A stretch of DNA of 52,760 bases from Coriobacteriia bacterium (GTDB taxonomy: Bacteria; Actinomycetota; Coriobacteriia; WRKU01; WQUG01), in the NCBI GenBank assembly GCA_009784345.1, contig WRBW01000003.1, positions 1 to 52,760 of the forward strand. Direction: 5' to 3'. The translations under genes were made by a program, and so were the position numbers. How positions within the stretch are numbered: position 1 is the first letter of the stretch; the number at the start of each line of letters is the position of its first letter. Shown one piece after another: positions 1-9,635 of the stretch. The notes under the pieces were generated by a model. That model saw nothing but the letters and a program-made list of their open reading frames with translations. It did no database searches and was not told the DNA's origin.

Positions 1-1970
1 AAATCGAGTTCTGCCAACTTGAAACCGTCTGTAGTTGCAAGCAGGGCTTCGAAGCGCTCTTTCGCTGTCTGCGCAAATGAATCCGAAACCAACCAAACCT
101 CACCAGGATGCTGTCCCCTACCCACGCGTCCGCGCAATTGATGAAGCTGTGCAAGTCCGTAGCGGTCCGCATCAAGTATCACCATGACTGTTGCGTTATG
201 AACGTCCACGCCGACCTCTATGACGGTCGTAGAAATCAAAACGTCTATCTTTCCAGCACGGAAACGGTCCATGACGGCTGCCTTTTCAGTTGATTTCATG
301 CGCCCTGTCAGCAGCTCAACACGATAGTCGGCAAACTCGCCCATGCTCAGCATATCTGCAAGTCGCAGCGCAGGCACTGCCTCTGCCTGTGAAGACTCAT
401 CAATCAGGGCGCAGACGATGTAAGCTTGTCTTCCTGCCGCCACCGCTTGATGTACCGCGTCATAGGGTTTGTCAATGGCAGAAAACTTCACCTTCTGCGT
501 GCTGACGCCGGCACCGGCAATAGGCCTTTCGCGCAAGTAGCTCGCAGCCAAATCCCCAAAGGCCGTCAAGGTCAGAGTGCGCGGGATGGGGGTCGCACTC
601 ATTACCAGAACATCAGCGCTGCATCCGTCGGTCCAACCCTTGTCATGAAGTGCCTTGCGCTGCTCGACACCAAAGCGATGCTGCTCGTCTACTATCGCAA
701 GGGTCATGCGCTTGAAAATGACATCTGGCTGCAACAAGGCATGAGTACCAAAAAGAACCGAAAGTTTGCCAGATGCAAGATCTTTGAGAAGATCTCTGCG
801 CAGGTTCGCAGGTGTCGCACTGGTCAACAGACCCCAGCTAACTCCAATTTGGTCAAACAAAGGCCCCAGCTTTCCTGCATACTGCTGAGCCAAGACTTCA
901 GTTGGTGCCATCATGGCGGCCTGCCCCGCAGAATCTGCCGCGACTGCTAGGGCGTAGGCCGCAACGATGGTCTTGCCCGTACCCACGTCCCCCAACAAGA
1001 GCCGCTGCATAGGTTTTGAAGCAGCCATATCCTGTAGTATTTCTGACACGGCAGTAGCCTGATCAGTCGTCAGCTCAAAGGGAATATTTTCATCCAGTGC
1101 CTTGCGAGCACGACCCTGTTCATGGTGAGTATGACCACTACCCTCGCGGGTCAGGGCGTAGCGGCGACGCGCAAGCAGCAGCTGAAAATCAAGGAGTTCA
1201 CCGTAGGCCAGCCTTTGTCGTGCAAGATGAGCCTGCTCGAGGCTTTCGGGAAAGTGCAGCTTGTGCAGTGCCCACGCGTATGATGGGAAATCATGAGCAG
1301 CACGCATAGCTACCGGCAGGTATTCACTGACCTGTGCAAAATCGTCGACGGCAGCAGCCACGATACGGCGAAGCCAGCCAACAGAAAGCCCTTCTGTGGT
1401 GCCGTGAACCGGCAGTACCCGACCCATATGACTACTCTCGGTGCTCTGGACGCTCTCCCCCGCTGTCTGACCTTGCGTGAGAGCCGCGTCCACCGGTGCG
1501 TCAGCTATTTTTTCAACAAAAGGTTGGACGATTTGCTTCAGACCCTGGCGATACTTGATGTCTCCCGAAAAAGCCAGCACTTGTCCCTTGCGGTAGCTTT
1601 GTTCGACCCAGGGCTGATTGAACCAGACGCCAATCAGAGTACCCGTGCCGTCTGTCAGGGTGACTTCGGTGACCGTCAACTGCTTGCGTCCCGGGCGTCG
1701 CATGCTGCGCTTTGTAACTTCATGGACGGTACCCACGACGGTGGCGTCGCCTGGCTGGACGGGCCCGAGCTGTGCGGTATTGGTCAGATCAAGATAGCGG
1801 TAGGGCGCGTGGTACAGCAGATCGCCGATGGTGGTAATGCCCAGATTCGTCAGTAGCTTTGCCCGTGTGGCGTTGACGAAGCGAGCCTGGGCGACATCTG
1901 CCGACCAGGCCAGAAGGCGGCTTGCCGGATCTTTCGTGACAAGCTTGTTGCTCTTGCTCGTGGTTGTCAC
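1..1970 (-). CDS. recG: ATP-dependent DNA helicase RecG (3' end of gene runs off the window)
   Basis: Reverse-strand translation from GTG at 1970 (VTTTSKSNKLVTKDPASRLLAWSADVAQARFVNATRAKLLTNLGITTIGDLLYHAPYRYLDLT...) matches the RecG wedge/OB domain; helicase motifs continue to position 1. Confidence 0.9.
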   Translation of the reverse strand, partial: MTTTSKSNKLVTKDPASRLLAWSADVAQARFVNATRAKLLTNLGITTIGDLLYHAPYRYLDLTNTAQLGPVQPGDATVVGTVHEVTKRSMRRPGRKQLTVTEVTLTDGTGTLIGVWFNQPWVEQSYRKGQVLAFSGDIKYRQGLKQIVQPFVEKIADAPVDAALTQGQTAGESVQSTESSHMGRVLPVHGTTEGLSVGWLRRIVAAAVDDFAQVSEYLPVAMRAAHDFPSYAWALHKLHFPESLEQAHLARQRLAYGELLDFQLLLARRRYALTREGSGHTHHEQGRARKALDENIPFELTTDQATAVSEILQDMAASKPMQRLLLGDVGTGKTIVAAYALAVAADSAGQAAMMAPTEVLAQQYAGKLGPLFDQIGVSWGLLTSATPANLRRDLLKDLASGKLSVLFGTHALLQPDVIFKRMTLAIVDEQHRFGVEQRKALHDKGWTDGCSADVLVMSATPIPRTLTLTAFGDLAASYLRERPIAGAGVSTQKVKFSAIDKPYDAVHQAVAAGRQAYIVCALIDESSQAEAVPALRLADMLSMGEFADYRVELLTGRMKSTEKAAVMDRFRAGKIDVLISTTVIEVGVDVHNATVMVILDADRYGLAQLHQLRGRVGRGQHPGEVWLVSDSFAQTAKERFEALLATTDGFKLAELD
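1447..1458 (-). repeat. Dispersed 12-mer copy (TGGACGCTCTCC, 11/12) in recG
   Basis: TGGACGCTCTCCCCC; codes AGESVQS. Confidence 0.75.
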
Positions 1971-1991
1971 GCTACCCGCTCCTGCCTTGTG

Positions 1992-2891
1992 CTAGTTCTT
2001 GTAGTCAGCTGGGTCGAGGTCGCGCCAGAACAAGGTGGCGGCGGTTCCTGGGCCGGCATAGATGCCCACGATAATGCCAATCTGGTTTGTTCCCGTATAG
2101 GTGCCGGGCACCTTATCTTCCTTCATGAAAGCATGAAGCTCTTCGACGTGCGAGACATCTTCAGCATAGAGAAGCATATAGTTGAGGTCGCCCTTGTCAG
2201 CGACGTCCTGATAGCGCTCATTTATGATTTTAGGAATAGAATGGAAGGCCTTTTTGCGACCGCGCATTTTTTTAATGGCATCGATGACGCCGTCGTCTTC
2301 AAAAGTGCATATAGGTTTGATGTCAAGAGCAGAAGCCACGAGGCCTGCGGCGCGTCCTGCTCGTCCGCCGCGCACCAGGTATTCCAGCGTGTCAAAGACA
2401 ATCAGGAGGCTCATTTCGTCACGCACCGCCGTTAGGTAGTTGACGGTTTCTTGAACACTGAGTCCAGCATTTACCGCACGCAGTGCCTGCTGGCACAGCA
2501 CCTGCATTGAAAGTGTCACGATGCGTGAATCAAAGACATGAACCGGAATGGGTGCATCTTCTGCTGCCATGCAGGCGACGTCATAGGTCGCGGACAGGCC
2601 AGAAGAAATGCAGACATAGAGCACGCTTTCATAACCAGCGTCTGCGAGCTCCTGAAACTTTTGGTCAAAGGTTAGACGGCTGGGCTGAGAGGTTTTGGGC
2701 AACTTGTTATAATCTGACAAGAGGGCATCCCAAAAGTCGCGAGCCCCAAAGTGGTCAGAATCTGAAGTGCTGCCATCAGGAAAAGCCAGAGGAATGGGAA
2801 CGATATCAAACCCCAAATCGATGACCTCGGCGTTAGTGCGGTCGCACCCACCATCAGTAATAATGGCGATCTTCGATTGGTTCTTTGACAC
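1992..2891 (-). CDS. DegV family (FakB-like) fatty-acid-binding protein
   Basis: ORF IAIITDGGCDRTNAEVIDLGFDIVPIPLAFPDG...; DegV fold signature; adjacent to DAK2/FakA-like gene. Confidence 0.88.
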   Translation of the reverse strand: MSKNQSKIAIITDGGCDRTNAEVIDLGFDIVPIPLAFPDGSTSDSDHFGARDFWDALLSDYNKLPKTSQPSRLTFDQKFQELADAGYESVLYVCISSGLSATYDVACMAAEDAPIPVHVFDSRIVTLSMQVLCQQALRAVNAGLSVQETVNYLTAVRDEMSLLIVFDTLEYLVRGGRAGRAAGLVASALDIKPICTFEDDGVIDAIKKMRGRKKAFHSIPKIINERYQDVADKGDLNYMLLYAEDVSHVEELHAFMKEDKVPGTYTGTNQIGIIVGIYAGPGTAATLFWRDLDPADYKN

Positions 2892-2983
2892 GTGTTCTCT
2901 CCTCTTCCCTAGGATTTACTTTGCGTTGCTGAAGCTAATTGGCGGCTTTCCAAACCTCTTGTAATACGCTGGAGCTGTCTCGC

Positions 2984-4639
2984 TTACTCGATGGCCAGCA
3001 GCAGTGGATACAGTGGCTGGTCACCACGTTGGCAGTCAACCTCGAGGTCTGGATAGGCCTTTTCGATTTGAGCCGCCAGTGCTTCCATGGCTTCATCGCT
3101 GTAGTCTTCGCCTGCAAGAATGGTTAGGTTTTCGCAGGCATGTGCGCAGAGCTTTGGCATAAGTGCGAGGGCAACCTCATCAACGCTGCTGCCCAGTACT
3201 TCGATGTCTTTCGAGTCGACAATGCCCATGATGTCGCCTTCTTTGATTTTGCCGACAGCGGGCGCGCTCGAGTCCTTTATGGCAGCGGTTACCTCGCCAT
3301 AGTTGACCTCTTCGGCGCCTTCAAGCATCTCTTCTGCTAGAGCCTCGACGTCAGTCGCTGCCCCATCAAACATCAGCATGGCAGAGAAAGCAGCAGGTAC
3401 GTTGGTTGTAGGCACCACATAAGCAGGCTGTGGCAGTGCGGTTGCAGCAGCCTGAGCCGCCATAACAATGTTCTTATTATTGGGCAGCAAGATGATGTTA
3501 TCAGCATTTAAGGTCGCAGCCGCATCGATGAAGTCCTGAGTTGAAGGGTTCATGGTCTGCCCACCCTTGATGACGTAGTCAACACCCAGTGAAGTCAAAA
3601 TGTTTGCCAAACCGTCTCCTGACGAAACGGCAATGACGGCAATGTTTTTGTGAGGCGCGGGCGCTGCATTTGCACCAGCTGCCCCTGTGCCTGTCTGCGC
3701 AGCCTGCTGCTGACGCATATTGTGAATGTGCACATCTGCAACTTCACCCTGCTTCAAGTGGAAGGCTAGAACAGCCGCTGGGTCATCTGTGTGGACGTGC
3801 ACCTTGTACTGACCATCTGCACCAACGACCAATTCGCTACCACCCAAAGTGCCCAGATGGTCCAAGGCTGCATCGACATCAAAGTCGCCGCTACTCATAA
3901 AGAGGAACTCTGTGCAGTACAGGAATTCATCATCATCCCAGTCATCCACGGGTGTTACGACCATGTCGTTTCCGCGCATAGGCTCAAACTGAGGCAAATC
4001 TGCAAGCTCACGACCCAAGAGCAGTGCCATAAAAGCATCGTAGACAATAACCAGACCAAAGCCACCAGCGTCAACGACGCCCGCTTCCTTCAAGACCGGC
4101 AAAAGTTCTGGTGTGCGACGTACTGATTCATGGGCCGCTGCAGAAACACCATCTGCCGCTGCCTCAAAGTCCAGACCAGCCTCTGCCGCAGAACGTGCAG
4201 CAGTTGCCATATCTGCAATGACCGTAAGCATCGTACCCTCAACAGGCTTACGAACAGCCTGCCAGGCGACTTCTTTGGCGCGCTCTAAAGATGCGGCCAG
4301 ACGCTCGGTAGCCTCAAAGCCATCAGAAGCCACCAGACCCTCGCAGATACCACGAATAATCTGGGACAAAATAACACCCGAGTTCCCGCGAGCGCCCATC
4401 AAAGACCCATGTGTCGCAGACTTGCAATACTCTTCAATGCTGGCACCTGCAGCAAGCTTAGACACATCATTTACAACAGATTCCAGTGTCAAGGTCATAT
4501 TCGTACCCGTGTCACCATCGGGCACGGGAAAGACATTCAATTTATTAACTTCTTCGACGCGCAGCTTCAGAGCCTGAGCTGCACCAGCGATAACGGCAAC
4601 GACGGGAGTCGCAGCCTGTTTGTCTGACTTTGTCATCAC
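2984..4639 (-). CDS. DAK2 domain (FakA-like) kinase
   Basis: NVFPVPDGDTGTNMTLTLESV...GSLMGARGNSGVILSQIIRG: DhaL/DAK2 motifs; C-terminal FakA-like domain. Confidence 0.88.
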   Translation of the reverse strand: MMTKSDKQAATPVVAVIAGAAQALKLRVEEVNKLNVFPVPDGDTGTNMTLTLESVVNDVSKLAAGASIEEYCKSATHGSLMGARGNSGVILSQIIRGICEGLVASDGFEATERLAASLERAKEVAWQAVRKPVEGTMLTVIADMATAARSAAEAGLDFEAAADGVSAAAHESVRRTPELLPVLKEAGVVDAGGFGLVIVYDAFMALLLGRELADLPQFEPMRGNDMVVTPVDDWDDDEFLYCTEFLFMSSGDFDVDAALDHLGTLGGSELVVGADGQYKVHVHTDDPAAVLAFHLKQGEVADVHIHNMRQQQAAQTGTGAAGANAAPAPHKNIAVIAVSSGDGLANILTSLGVDYVIKGGQTMNPSTQDFIDAAATLNADNIILLPNNKNIVMAAQAAATALPQPAYVVPTTNVPAAFSAMLMFDGAATDVEALAEEMLEGAEEVNYGEVTAAIKDSSAPAVGKIKEGDIMGIVDSKDIEVLGSSVDEVALALMPKLCAHACENLTILAGEDYSDEAMEALAAQIEKAYPDLEVDCQRGDQPLYPLLLAIE

Positions 4640-5020
4640 TTAAGCCCCCTGACGAACTTTCACTTCCAAAACGTGCACGTCGACACGCTCGACCTTGATT
4701 TCAGTCATCGTGGTCAGGGTGTAACGCACGCGGTCAGCCAGATTACGCGATACTTCAGCAAGCTGTGTACCGTATTCGATGACGACATAGAGGTCAACTT
4801 CGACCGTCGAGGCCAGAGGCTCGCCCGCCTCATCAACAGAGTTAGTGATTCTCACGCCACGACGCAGCTTGTTTTGTGGCAAAAGCTGCACCAGTCCATC
4901 GCGCAAGCTCGGGGCCGCCATGCCCACAACACCATAACTTTCCATCGCAGAATAACCCGCCAAATCGGCCAAAACTTCGTTGGAAATATGAATGGCCCCG
5001 CCTGTCAATTCAGCTGTCAT
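4640..5020 (-). CDS. Asp23/Gls24 family envelope stress protein
   Basis: MTAELTGGAIHISNEVLADLAGYSAMESYGVVGMA...; start at 5020 preferred over the longer ORF (5137), which runs into the upstream hairpin. Confidence 0.85.
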   Translation of the reverse strand: MTAELTGGAIHISNEVLADLAGYSAMESYGVVGMAAPSLRDGLVQLLPQNKLRRGVRITNSVDEAGEPLASTVEVDLYVVIEYGTQLAEVSRNLADRVRYTLTTMTEIKVERVDVHVLEVKVRQGA

Positions 5021-5112
5021 GAGACTCCCTTTCTCGATAATTACCAGCCGTCCATTATAACAAAACAGCCTGGTACCCCTCCCTGGGTTTAGGTGCAAAA
5101 CATATAAGAAGA

Positions 5113-5124
5113 GGAGTGCGTCCA
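5113..5124 (+). repeat. Dispersed 12-mer copy (perfect), left arm of tsf terminator
   Basis: GGAGTGCGTCCA. Confidence 0.9.
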
Positions 5125-5128
5125 GGTC

Positions 5129-5140
5129 TGGACACACTCC
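5129..5140 (-). repeat. Dispersed 12-mer copy (TGGACACACTCC, 11/12), right arm of tsf terminator
   Basis: TGGACACACTCCCCC. Confidence 0.85.
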
Positions 5141-5163
5141 CCCGCTTGATTACTTATGAGGTC

Positions 5164-6051
5164 TTAGGCAGCAGTTGAGCCCAAGTCGTAGCGCGTGAAG
5201 GCTACGATCTCGATGCTGTCGCCGATTTCTTTGGCGACGCGTGCGGTGTATTGCTCGATGCTGATGTCCATGTCCTTGACATAGGCTTGCTCGACCAGCG
5301 CCTGCTCTTTAAAGAACTTGTTCAGGCGACCTTCGGCCATTTTTTCCTGAATGGCTTCTGGCTTGCCGCTTTCTGCAGCTTGGGTCTTGTAGATTTCCTT
5401 TTCGCGGTTGATAACGTCTGCATCAAAGTCGTCGCGGCGCACGGCCATAGGGCTTGCGGCAGCTACCTGCATGGCAACGTCGCGGGCGTAAATCTTGAAG
5501 ACTTCATTTTCAGCCGTAGCCTGGTTGCCCAGAGCAAACTGAACCATGATGCCGATCTTTGCGCCGCCGTGGATGTAGGCTGCCAAAGCACCGGTGCTTT
5601 CGATTTCAACGCGCGTGAAGCGGGCGACCTGGATGTTTTCACCCAGCTTACCGACGGCTTCACCAAAGAGCTCTTCAACGGTTATGTCGCGGTTAGGAAC
5701 CTTCAGGGTCTTCAGCGCATCGACATCTGCAGGGTTGTCTTTGACAACTACCTCTGCCAGAAGCTTCACGAAATCAGTAAAGTTCTGATTCATGGCAACA
5801 AAGTCTGTTTCGCAGTTCACTTCGATCAGTGCACCGGTCTTGTCGTCAACGCTGATATATTCTGCAATCGCACCTTCGTTAGTGGCACGACCTGCCTTTT
5901 TGGCATGTGCAGCCAGACCTTGAGTACGCAGGTAGTCGATGGCCTTTTCGATGTCACCTTCGACTTCGGTCAGAGCCTTCTTGCACTCCATCATGCCGGC
6001 GCCGGTCTTTTCACGCAATTCCTTAACAAGTTTTGCCGTAATTTCTGCCAT
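5164..6051 (-). CDS. tsf: Elongation factor Ts
   Basis: MAEITAKLVKELREKTGAGMMECKKALTEVEGDIEKAIDYLR. Confidence 0.97.
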   Translation of the reverse strand: MAEITAKLVKELREKTGAGMMECKKALTEVEGDIEKAIDYLRTQGLAAHAKKAGRATNEGAIAEYISVDDKTGALIEVNCETDFVAMNQNFTDFVKLLAEVVVKDNPADVDALKTLKVPNRDITVEELFGEAVGKLGENIQVARFTRVEIESTGALAAYIHGGAKIGIMVQFALGNQATAENEVFKIYARDVAMQVAAASPMAVRRDDFDADVINREKEIYKTQAAESGKPEAIQEKMAEGRLNKFFKEQALVEQAYVKDMDISIEQYTARVAKEIGDSIEIVAFTRYDLGSTAA

Positions 6052-6113
6052 GGTGTAGCTCCTCCTTATGAGTGTAAATGCTGTGTTAGCACGCTTGTAT
6101 CAGTGGGGTCAGC

Positions 6114-7028
6114 TTATGCAGCTGGGGTTGTGCCTGTTTCAGCAGCTGCAGTGACTTCAGCATCTGCAACTTCGCTCAGGTCAACAACAGGCGCGTCCTC
6201 TTCAGGGCGCACAGGGCTTGCCTCAATGTGCTGTACGACTTCTTCTTCAGAAGGTGCAGCAGCGGCAGCAGCCAAGTCAGCGGCGGCAGCTTTTTCAGCC
6301 TCAAGTTCAGCAGCCTTCATGGCAGTGATGCCACCGTTACCCTCAAGAACCGCAGCAGAAATAACATTCGTGATTAGTGAAATCGAACGAATCGCATCAT
6401 CGTTTGCAGGGATGGGGAAATCAACCTCATCGGGATCGCTGTTGGTGTCAAGAATTGCAATAATAGGAATATTAAGACGACGAGCCTCAGCAACCGCAAT
6501 GGTCTCACGGGTTGTGTCAACGATGAACAATGCCGCAGGAAGCTTACGCATGTTGCGAATACCTTCGAGGTTATTGCGCAGCTTTGCGAGCTCCTTGTTC
6601 TTGAGGATTTGCTCCTTCTTTGGCAGTGTTGCCATGGTGCCATCTTCGATCATGGCTTCGATTTTTTCCATGTGAGTAACGCGCGAACGCACGGTTTCAA
6701 AGTTAGTCAGCATACCGCCCAACCAGCGATGTGTAACGTAAGGCATACCAGCTTGCTTTGCAGCAGTCTCCAGAGGCTCTTGTGCCTGCTTCTTTGTGCC
6801 GACAAAGAGGATTTCGCCGCTGTTCTTACCTTCAGCACCTTGCTTGCCAACGGTGTAGGCATATTTGTAAGCTTTTTCAAGCTCAGCCATAGTTTTTTGG
6901 AGGTTCAAGATATAGATGCCGCCACGCTGGGTGAAAATGTAGGGCTTCATCTTTGGATTCCAACGACGGGTCTGATGCCCAAAGTGGACGCCTGCTTCTA
7001 ACAGGCCTTTCATAGTAACAGTAGCCAT
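6114..7028 (-). CDS. rpsB: 30S ribosomal protein S2
   Basis: MATVTMKGLLEAGVHFGHQTRRWNPKMKPYIF; start at 7028 rather than the 7106 ORF start. Confidence 0.97.
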   Translation of the reverse strand: MATVTMKGLLEAGVHFGHQTRRWNPKMKPYIFTQRGGIYILNLQKTMAELEKAYKYAYTVGKQGAEGKNSGEILFVGTKKQAQEPLETAAKQAGMPYVTHRWLGGMLTNFETVRSRVTHMEKIEAMIEDGTMATLPKKEQILKNKELAKLRNNLEGIRNMRKLPAALFIVDTTRETIAVAEARRLNIPIIAILDTNSDPDEVDFPIPANDDAIRSISLITNVISAAVLEGNGGITAMKAAELEAEKAAAADLAAAAAAPSEEEVVQHIEASPVRPEEDAPVVDLSEVADAEVTAAAETGTTPAA

Positions 7029-7136
7029 AGTAGTACCTATTCCTTTCGTTGTGTCCTCTGCAAGCTTCTTCCTAGCGCGCCACCTCTTTGAGGCACATCG
7101 GCACATCTAGTCCACTTGCATGTGTAATACTGCGGA

Positions 7137-7148
7137 GGAGTGCGTCCT
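7137..7148 (+). repeat. Dispersed 12-mer copy (GGAGTGCGTCCT, 11/12), intergenic, rpsB leader
   Basis: GCGGAGGAGTGCGTCCT. Confidence 0.8.
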
Positions 7149-7203
7149 TGCACCCAACACAGTTTGCTGTTCAATGGTGTCCCCTTCAAAAATGCAAATG
7201 GGG

Positions 7204-7310
7204 TTCCCCAAGATTTTTTACGAGTACATAAGTGCCGTATCGGAGAGCGACGCGTAAAAATCTACGCGAGCTTTACGATACGGTGCTTTGGTGCCGTAAA
7301 AAACTTGGGG
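7204..7310 (-). other. Roughly 105-nt nested palindrome (three stems) between tRNA-His and rpsB, overlapping the tRNA 3' end
   Basis: CCCCAAG/CTTGGGG + TTTTTTACG/CGTAAAAAA, then CCGTATCG/CGATACGG, then CGCGTA/TACGCG nested inside. Confidence 0.75.
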
Positions 7311-7383
7311 CGAGTAACGGGATTTGAACCCGCGGCCTCCTGAGCCACAGTCAGGCGCTCTAACCAGCTGAGCTATACCCGCC
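7306..7383 (-). tRNA. tRNA-His (anticodon GTG), CCA encoded
   Basis: Minus strand GGCGGGTATAGCTCAGCTGGTTAGAGCGCCTGACTGTGGCTCAGGAGGCCGCGGGTTCAAATCCCGTTACTCGCCCCA; G-1:C73 pair typical of tRNA-His. Confidence 0.95.
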
Positions 7384-7530
7384 ATTTTCAGCAGCTCAAT
7401 ATTGTAGCAAAAAATCCCCTAGCTGTCACAAGAATTGAGAGAGACTTTTTGCTCATAATTTCACCAAAGGCCCCTTTTGGGTCTTTGGACTGCACTGCTG
7501 TAGTCACACTTACCAGTGATGATGTCAACG

Positions 7531-8673
7531 CTAGCGATTAAGGTCGAATTGGGGGCTGACGGCCATGTAGACAGCACGTGCCACGGCATCGCGCCAATAA
7601 TTCTCTTCAAAGTGACCCAGATCCGTGGGGCTTGCCGTGCTCCCCAGCACGATTTCAACCGTATTGCGCGCTGCTGCCTCGCCAAAGGCATCGATGCGCT
7701 CAAGCCCTGCTTCAATCTGTTGATACTGTAATCGTTCTTGAATCTTTACGGCGGCAGAATTGGCAGAAATGTCAGGAGCCTTAATGACAATACCGCCACC
7801 ACCAGAGGTATTGACGCTGAGACGAATCTGCAGCTCGGGCATGGCAGCCTCTGCCCTGCGATCAAACTCTCCTTGCGCGACGCTGCGCTCTCTACTGCTG
7901 CGTGTGACCGTGACCTCCGCATGTGCCGCTTCAAAAAGCGAAGACAATCTACGCGAGACATCAAAGCTCACATCCCCAGCAGCCGTCGACACATAGTGCG
8001 GCTCGATAACAACTTGCAGGCCATTTAAGGCAAACTCAACCAGCCCCGCACTTAAGACATGACTTGCAACATAGACCGAAACCTGTAGCTCGTCTTCATT
8101 TTCCGTATCGGTGATAGAAAAGCCAGAAGGCGGTGTTGTCAAAAGAACCGTTCCCGCAGGCTCATCAGAAGGCAGTTGCTTTACACTCACAACCAGACCC
8201 AGTCGCTCGAGGGTCATTCGAGCAGTTTCAATATCTTGTCCAATGAGGTCTGGCAAAACAATACCATCAGGACCTGCAGATACGTGGAGCTCAATGCGGT
8301 CGCCTTCTTGAAGTCGCGTGCCCTGCAGCGGTAGCTGATCTATCACCTCGCCCTGTGGCGCGTCACTGGCCTCGAGTCCCGCAACATTACCCTGCAGGCC
8401 CACATCAGCGAGCTTGCGCTGAGCCTCTTCGATGCTCAATCCCACGAGCATGGGCGCACTCAACACCGGAGACACCCACGTGCTCATGGCAAGATAAAAG
8501 ACTATGCAGGCAAGAGAGAGCGTCCACAGTAGGTAGCGCGTAATTTTTTCGCCGGTCAAGAGCTTTCTACGCGGGCTTCGTTCGCGCTCGATGGCAGGAA
8601 GGCGCAGCAGCTCAGCTGAACTGAGCTTGCTCGCAATACTGCCTCCTGCTATGTGCGACCGGTCCTCTGTCAT
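7531..8673 (-). CDS. PASTA domain-containing membrane protein
   Basis: One TM (LLWTLSLACIVFYLAMSTWV) followed by PASTA repeats (PMLVGLSIEEAQRKLADVGL; LPDLIGQDIETARMTLERLGL). Confidence 0.8.
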   Translation of the reverse strand: MTEDRSHIAGGSIASKLSSAELLRLPAIERERSPRRKLLTGEKITRYLLWTLSLACIVFYLAMSTWVSPVLSAPMLVGLSIEEAQRKLADVGLQGNVAGLEASDAPQGEVIDQLPLQGTRLQEGDRIELHVSAGPDGIVLPDLIGQDIETARMTLERLGLVVSVKQLPSDEPAGTVLLTTPPSGFSITDTENEDELQVSVYVASHVLSAGLVEFALNGLQVVIEPHYVSTAAGDVSFDVSRRLSSLFEAAHAEVTVTRSSRERSVAQGEFDRRAEAAMPELQIRLSVNTSGGGGIVIKAPDISANSAAVKIQERLQYQQIEAGLERIDAFGEAAARNTVEIVLGSTASPTDLGHFEENYWRDAVARAVYMAVSPQFDLNR

Positions 8674-8691
8674 GGCGACAGCTTGAAGTGT

Positions 8692-9630
8692 TTAAGCTTT
8701 TTGGTCGACTTGATAGTAGCTCTGGATGAAGCGAATGCTCTTTGTCTTGCAGTCCATGATGATGGAGTGCGCCTGATTTCCGTCACCGACGCCACTCAGG
8801 AGCTCGCCATCCGTGATGCCAGTTGCCAAAAAGACGGCGTCATCGCTGCGAACGAGGTCATCGCGCTGCAGTACGGCGTCGACATCGAGTTCTGCCGTCG
8901 CTATAGCACGCGCACGCTCGTCATCGTTTCTAAAGAGGAAGCGTCCCTGGAAATCGCCGCCCATGCAGCGCATGGCCGTAGCTGCTAATACACCTTCGGG
9001 TGCGGCACCACTGCCCATGTAGAGGTCGACGCCGGTGTCATCGAGAGCTGTTGCCATGACAGCAAAAATGTCCCCATCACCAATCAGGCGAACGCGAGCG
9101 CCAGCAGCACGCACTGCTGCAATGGTGTCAGCGTTGCGGTCGCGGTCAAGCAGGCACACCGTCAGATCGCTGACCTCTACTCCCAAGGCCTTTGCAACGG
9201 CCTGGCAGTTTGCTTCTGGACTGGCGTCGATATCTATCACGCCTGCGGCAGCTGGTCCGACTGCTATTTTTTCCATGTAAGTATCAGGGGCATACAGCAG
9301 GGCGCCGCGTGGTGCAAAGGCAAGTACGGCCAATGAATTGGGCTGTGAATAGGCGCACATATTGGTGCCCTCAACAGGGTCAACCGCAATGTCGATTTCT
9401 TCGCCACCCGTGCCTACTTCTTCACCGATGAAAAGCATGGGGGCTTCATCACGCTCGCCTTCTCCTATGACGACGCGACCAGAAATAGGCAGCTTATTCA
9501 AGGCCTCGCGCATCGCCTCAACAGCGGCGCCATCAGCGATTTTCTTTTCGCCACGACCGACCCAAGCACCTGCAGCAATCGCCGCTGCCTCGGTAACGCC
9601 TAGCATTTGGTTAATTCTGACCTGATCCAT
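8692..9630 (-). CDS. glpX: Fructose-1,6-bisphosphatase class II
   Basis: MDQVRINQMLGVTEAAAIAAGAWVGRGEKKIADGAAVEAMRE...VVIGEGERDEAPMLFIGEEVG. Confidence 0.93.
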   Translation of the reverse strand: MDQVRINQMLGVTEAAAIAAGAWVGRGEKKIADGAAVEAMREALNKLPISGRVVIGEGERDEAPMLFIGEEVGTGGEEIDIAVDPVEGTNMCAYSQPNSLAVLAFAPRGALLYAPDTYMEKIAVGPAAAGVIDIDASPEANCQAVAKALGVEVSDLTVCLLDRDRNADTIAAVRAAGARVRLIGDGDIFAVMATALDDTGVDLYMGSGAAPEGVLAATAMRCMGGDFQGRFLFRNDDERARAIATAELDVDAVLQRDDLVRSDDAVFLATGITDGELLSGVGDGNQAHSIIMDCKTKSIRFIQSYYQVDQKA

Positions 9631-9635
9631 GTACT

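Larger units (their letters stand above)
5111..5143 (-). terminator. Rho-independent terminator-like hairpin after tsf, built from two inverted copies of the dispersed 12-mer
   Basis: GGAGTGCGTCCA-GGTC-TGGACACACTCC: 11 of 12 positions pair, 4-nt loop; pyrimidine-rich tract follows on the minus strand. Confidence 0.75.

Noticed and set aside
2-5020. DegV-DAK2 (FakB-FakA-like) adjacency as a novel system
   Set aside because: Known partnership in fatty-acid activation; ordinary.
5113-5124. Similarity of AGTGCG core to the Haemophilus USS (AAGTGCGGT)
   Set aside because: Shares only six bases; likely coincidence and not evidence of homology.
8451-8462. TGGGCGCACTCA (10/12 to the motif) in the PASTA gene
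   Set aside because: Two mismatches, including one in an otherwise invariant block; not counted.
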